Shown: one piece after another, positions 4,689 through 5,160 of the stretch | Layout: each line of letters begins with the position of its first letter | How positions within the stretch are numbered: the stretch's first letter is position 1 | NCBI GenBank assembly: GCA_035637315.1 | Contig: DASPXK010000073.1 | Coordinates: forward strand, 1-5,160 | Reading direction: 5' to 3' | DNA length: 5,160 nucleotides | Source: DASPXK01 sp035637315 | Lineage (GTDB): Bacteria; Chloroflexota; UBA6077; JACCZL01 | Made by a program: the position numbers and the translations under genes | Notes under the pieces: model-generated | The model's database searches: none | Told to the model about the DNA's origin: nothing | What the model saw: the letters and a program-made list of their open reading frames with translations, nothing else

Positions 4689-5160
4689 GCCGACGGACTG
4701 CCCACACTGCCGGGGGGCCGGCTATCTGCGGCGTGACGTGCCGGCCAACGATCCAGACTTCGGTCGCCTCGTGCCCTGCTCGTGTCGGGCCGAGGAGTTG
4801 CAGGCGCTGCGCCAGGCGCGGCTCGAGCGGCTCAGCAACCTCGGCCCTCTGACCCGCTTGACCTTTGAAAGCCTGCACCCCGACGGGCGCAGTGGCGACC
4901 CCGCCAGCCGCGAACGGTTCAGGCACGTGGTCGAGCGAACCAGGACGTTCGCCGAGTCCCCGAGCGGCTGGCTGCTGCTGATCGGCCCGCCGGGATGCGG
5001 CAAGACGCACCTCGCGGCAGCGATCGCGAACGCCCGGCTCGCGGCCGGTGAGCCGGTCGTCTTCGTGGTAGTGCCCGATCTGCTCGATCACTTGCGCGCC
5101 ACCTTTGCTCCGTCTAGCCCGCTGCGATACGACGAGCTGTTCGAGAGCGTACGTGAGACC
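4603..5160 (+). CDS. DnaC/DnaI-like AAA+ helicase-loader ATPase with N-terminal zinc ribbon (5' part of gene)
   Basis: The first 186 codons are in the window and the gene continues past its end. After a short helix (MERLGDALLRLG) comes a four-cysteine cluster, CPHC (33-36) and CSC (59-61), likely to bind zinc. A basic helix (about 62-80) and the lead-in LTRLTFESLHPDG follow, a pattern common before the AAA+ core of DnaC/IstB-type proteins. Walker A is GPPGCGKTHLA (128-138) with Lys134 and Thr135. The strand VVFVVVPDLLDHLR (152-165) matches the region after Walker A in helicase loaders. Walker B and the sensor residues are beyond the window. These ATPases load DnaB onto single-stranded DNA, and the position directly after dnaB and a DnaD-like gene supports that job. 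An IstB-like transposition ATPase is the main alternative, but no transposase is seen and the context argues against it. The start is GTG, with GAGGA 10 nt upstream, inside the DnaD-like gene. Confidence 0.85.
   Translation, partial: MERLGDALLRLGIHENILPASTADSSDAEPTDCPHCRGAGYLRRDVPANDPDFGRLVPCSCRAEELQALRQARLERLSNLGPLTRLTFESLHPDGRSGDPASRERFRHVVERTRTFAESPSGWLLLIGPPGCGKTHLAAAIANARLAAGEPVVFVVVPDLLDHLRATFAPSSPLRYDELFESVRET

Noticed and set aside
4570..4690. Frameshift in a single DnaD-ATPase fusion gene
   Set aside because: Both proteins have plausible own ends: a stop after the DnaD-type GKY tail, and a GTG with a Shine-Dalgarno sequence and a conserved-looking N-terminal helix. Two overlapping genes explain the sequence better than an error or a fusion.
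4444..5091. A 215-codon open frame on the - strand
   Set aside because: It is opposite the DnaD-like and loader ATPase genes, both with clear motifs; its own translation is low-complexity.
4603..5160. IstB-type transposition helper ATPase, implying an insertion sequence
   Set aside because: The Walker A region alone cannot separate IstB from DnaC/DnaI, but no IstA-type transposase or terminal repeats are visible and the gene is fused by overlap to a replication cluster.

Overview
The window is GC-rich bacterial chromosome. Every gene I can support is on the + strand, and codons mostly end in G or C. The organism is most likely a member of the Chloroflexota (Thermomicrobia or Sphaerobacter-like). 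This is an inference from three things: a DnaD-domain gene in a GC-rich genome, a replication cluster in the order rplI - dnaB - DnaD-like - DnaC/DnaI-like, and a C-rich palindromic repeat of a kind I recall from Chloroflexota genomes. No rRNA or other taxonomic marker is present to settle it.

Left part (1-1640) is metabolic. It opens inside the 3' end of an alpha/beta-hydrolase esterase gene (2-403). A compact 91-bp element with 25-bp perfect inverted ends (399-489) follows, and it supplies the esterase stop codon. Next is an enolase-superfamily sugar-acid dehydratase (504-1640), apparently transcribed as a nearly leaderless mRNA from a TANNNT -10 box at the edge of the repeat.

Middle part (1641-2127) holds a short promoter region, a gene for a small four-helix membrane protein of unknown function (1693-2022), and a 105-bp intergenic region. 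That region carries a good -10 box flanked by a 9-bp inverted repeat, in front of rplI.

Right part (2128-5160) is a replication and translation cluster: ribosomal protein bL9 (rplI), replicative helicase DnaB, a DnaD-domain protein, and a zinc-ribbon AAA+ ATPase of the DnaC/DnaI helicase-loader type that runs off the window. The spacing is tight: 12 bp between rplI and dnaB, a 4-bp overlap between dnaB and the DnaD-like gene, and an 86-bp out-of-frame overlap between the DnaD-like gene and the ATPase. This suggests one transcript and translational coupling. Helicase, DnaD-type primosome protein and probable loader ATPase would then be made together, a likely helicase-loading module for chromosome replication or restart.

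I saw no CRISPR array, tRNA, rRNA, transposase or phage gene. The non-coding content is the repeat element and the short promoter regions.
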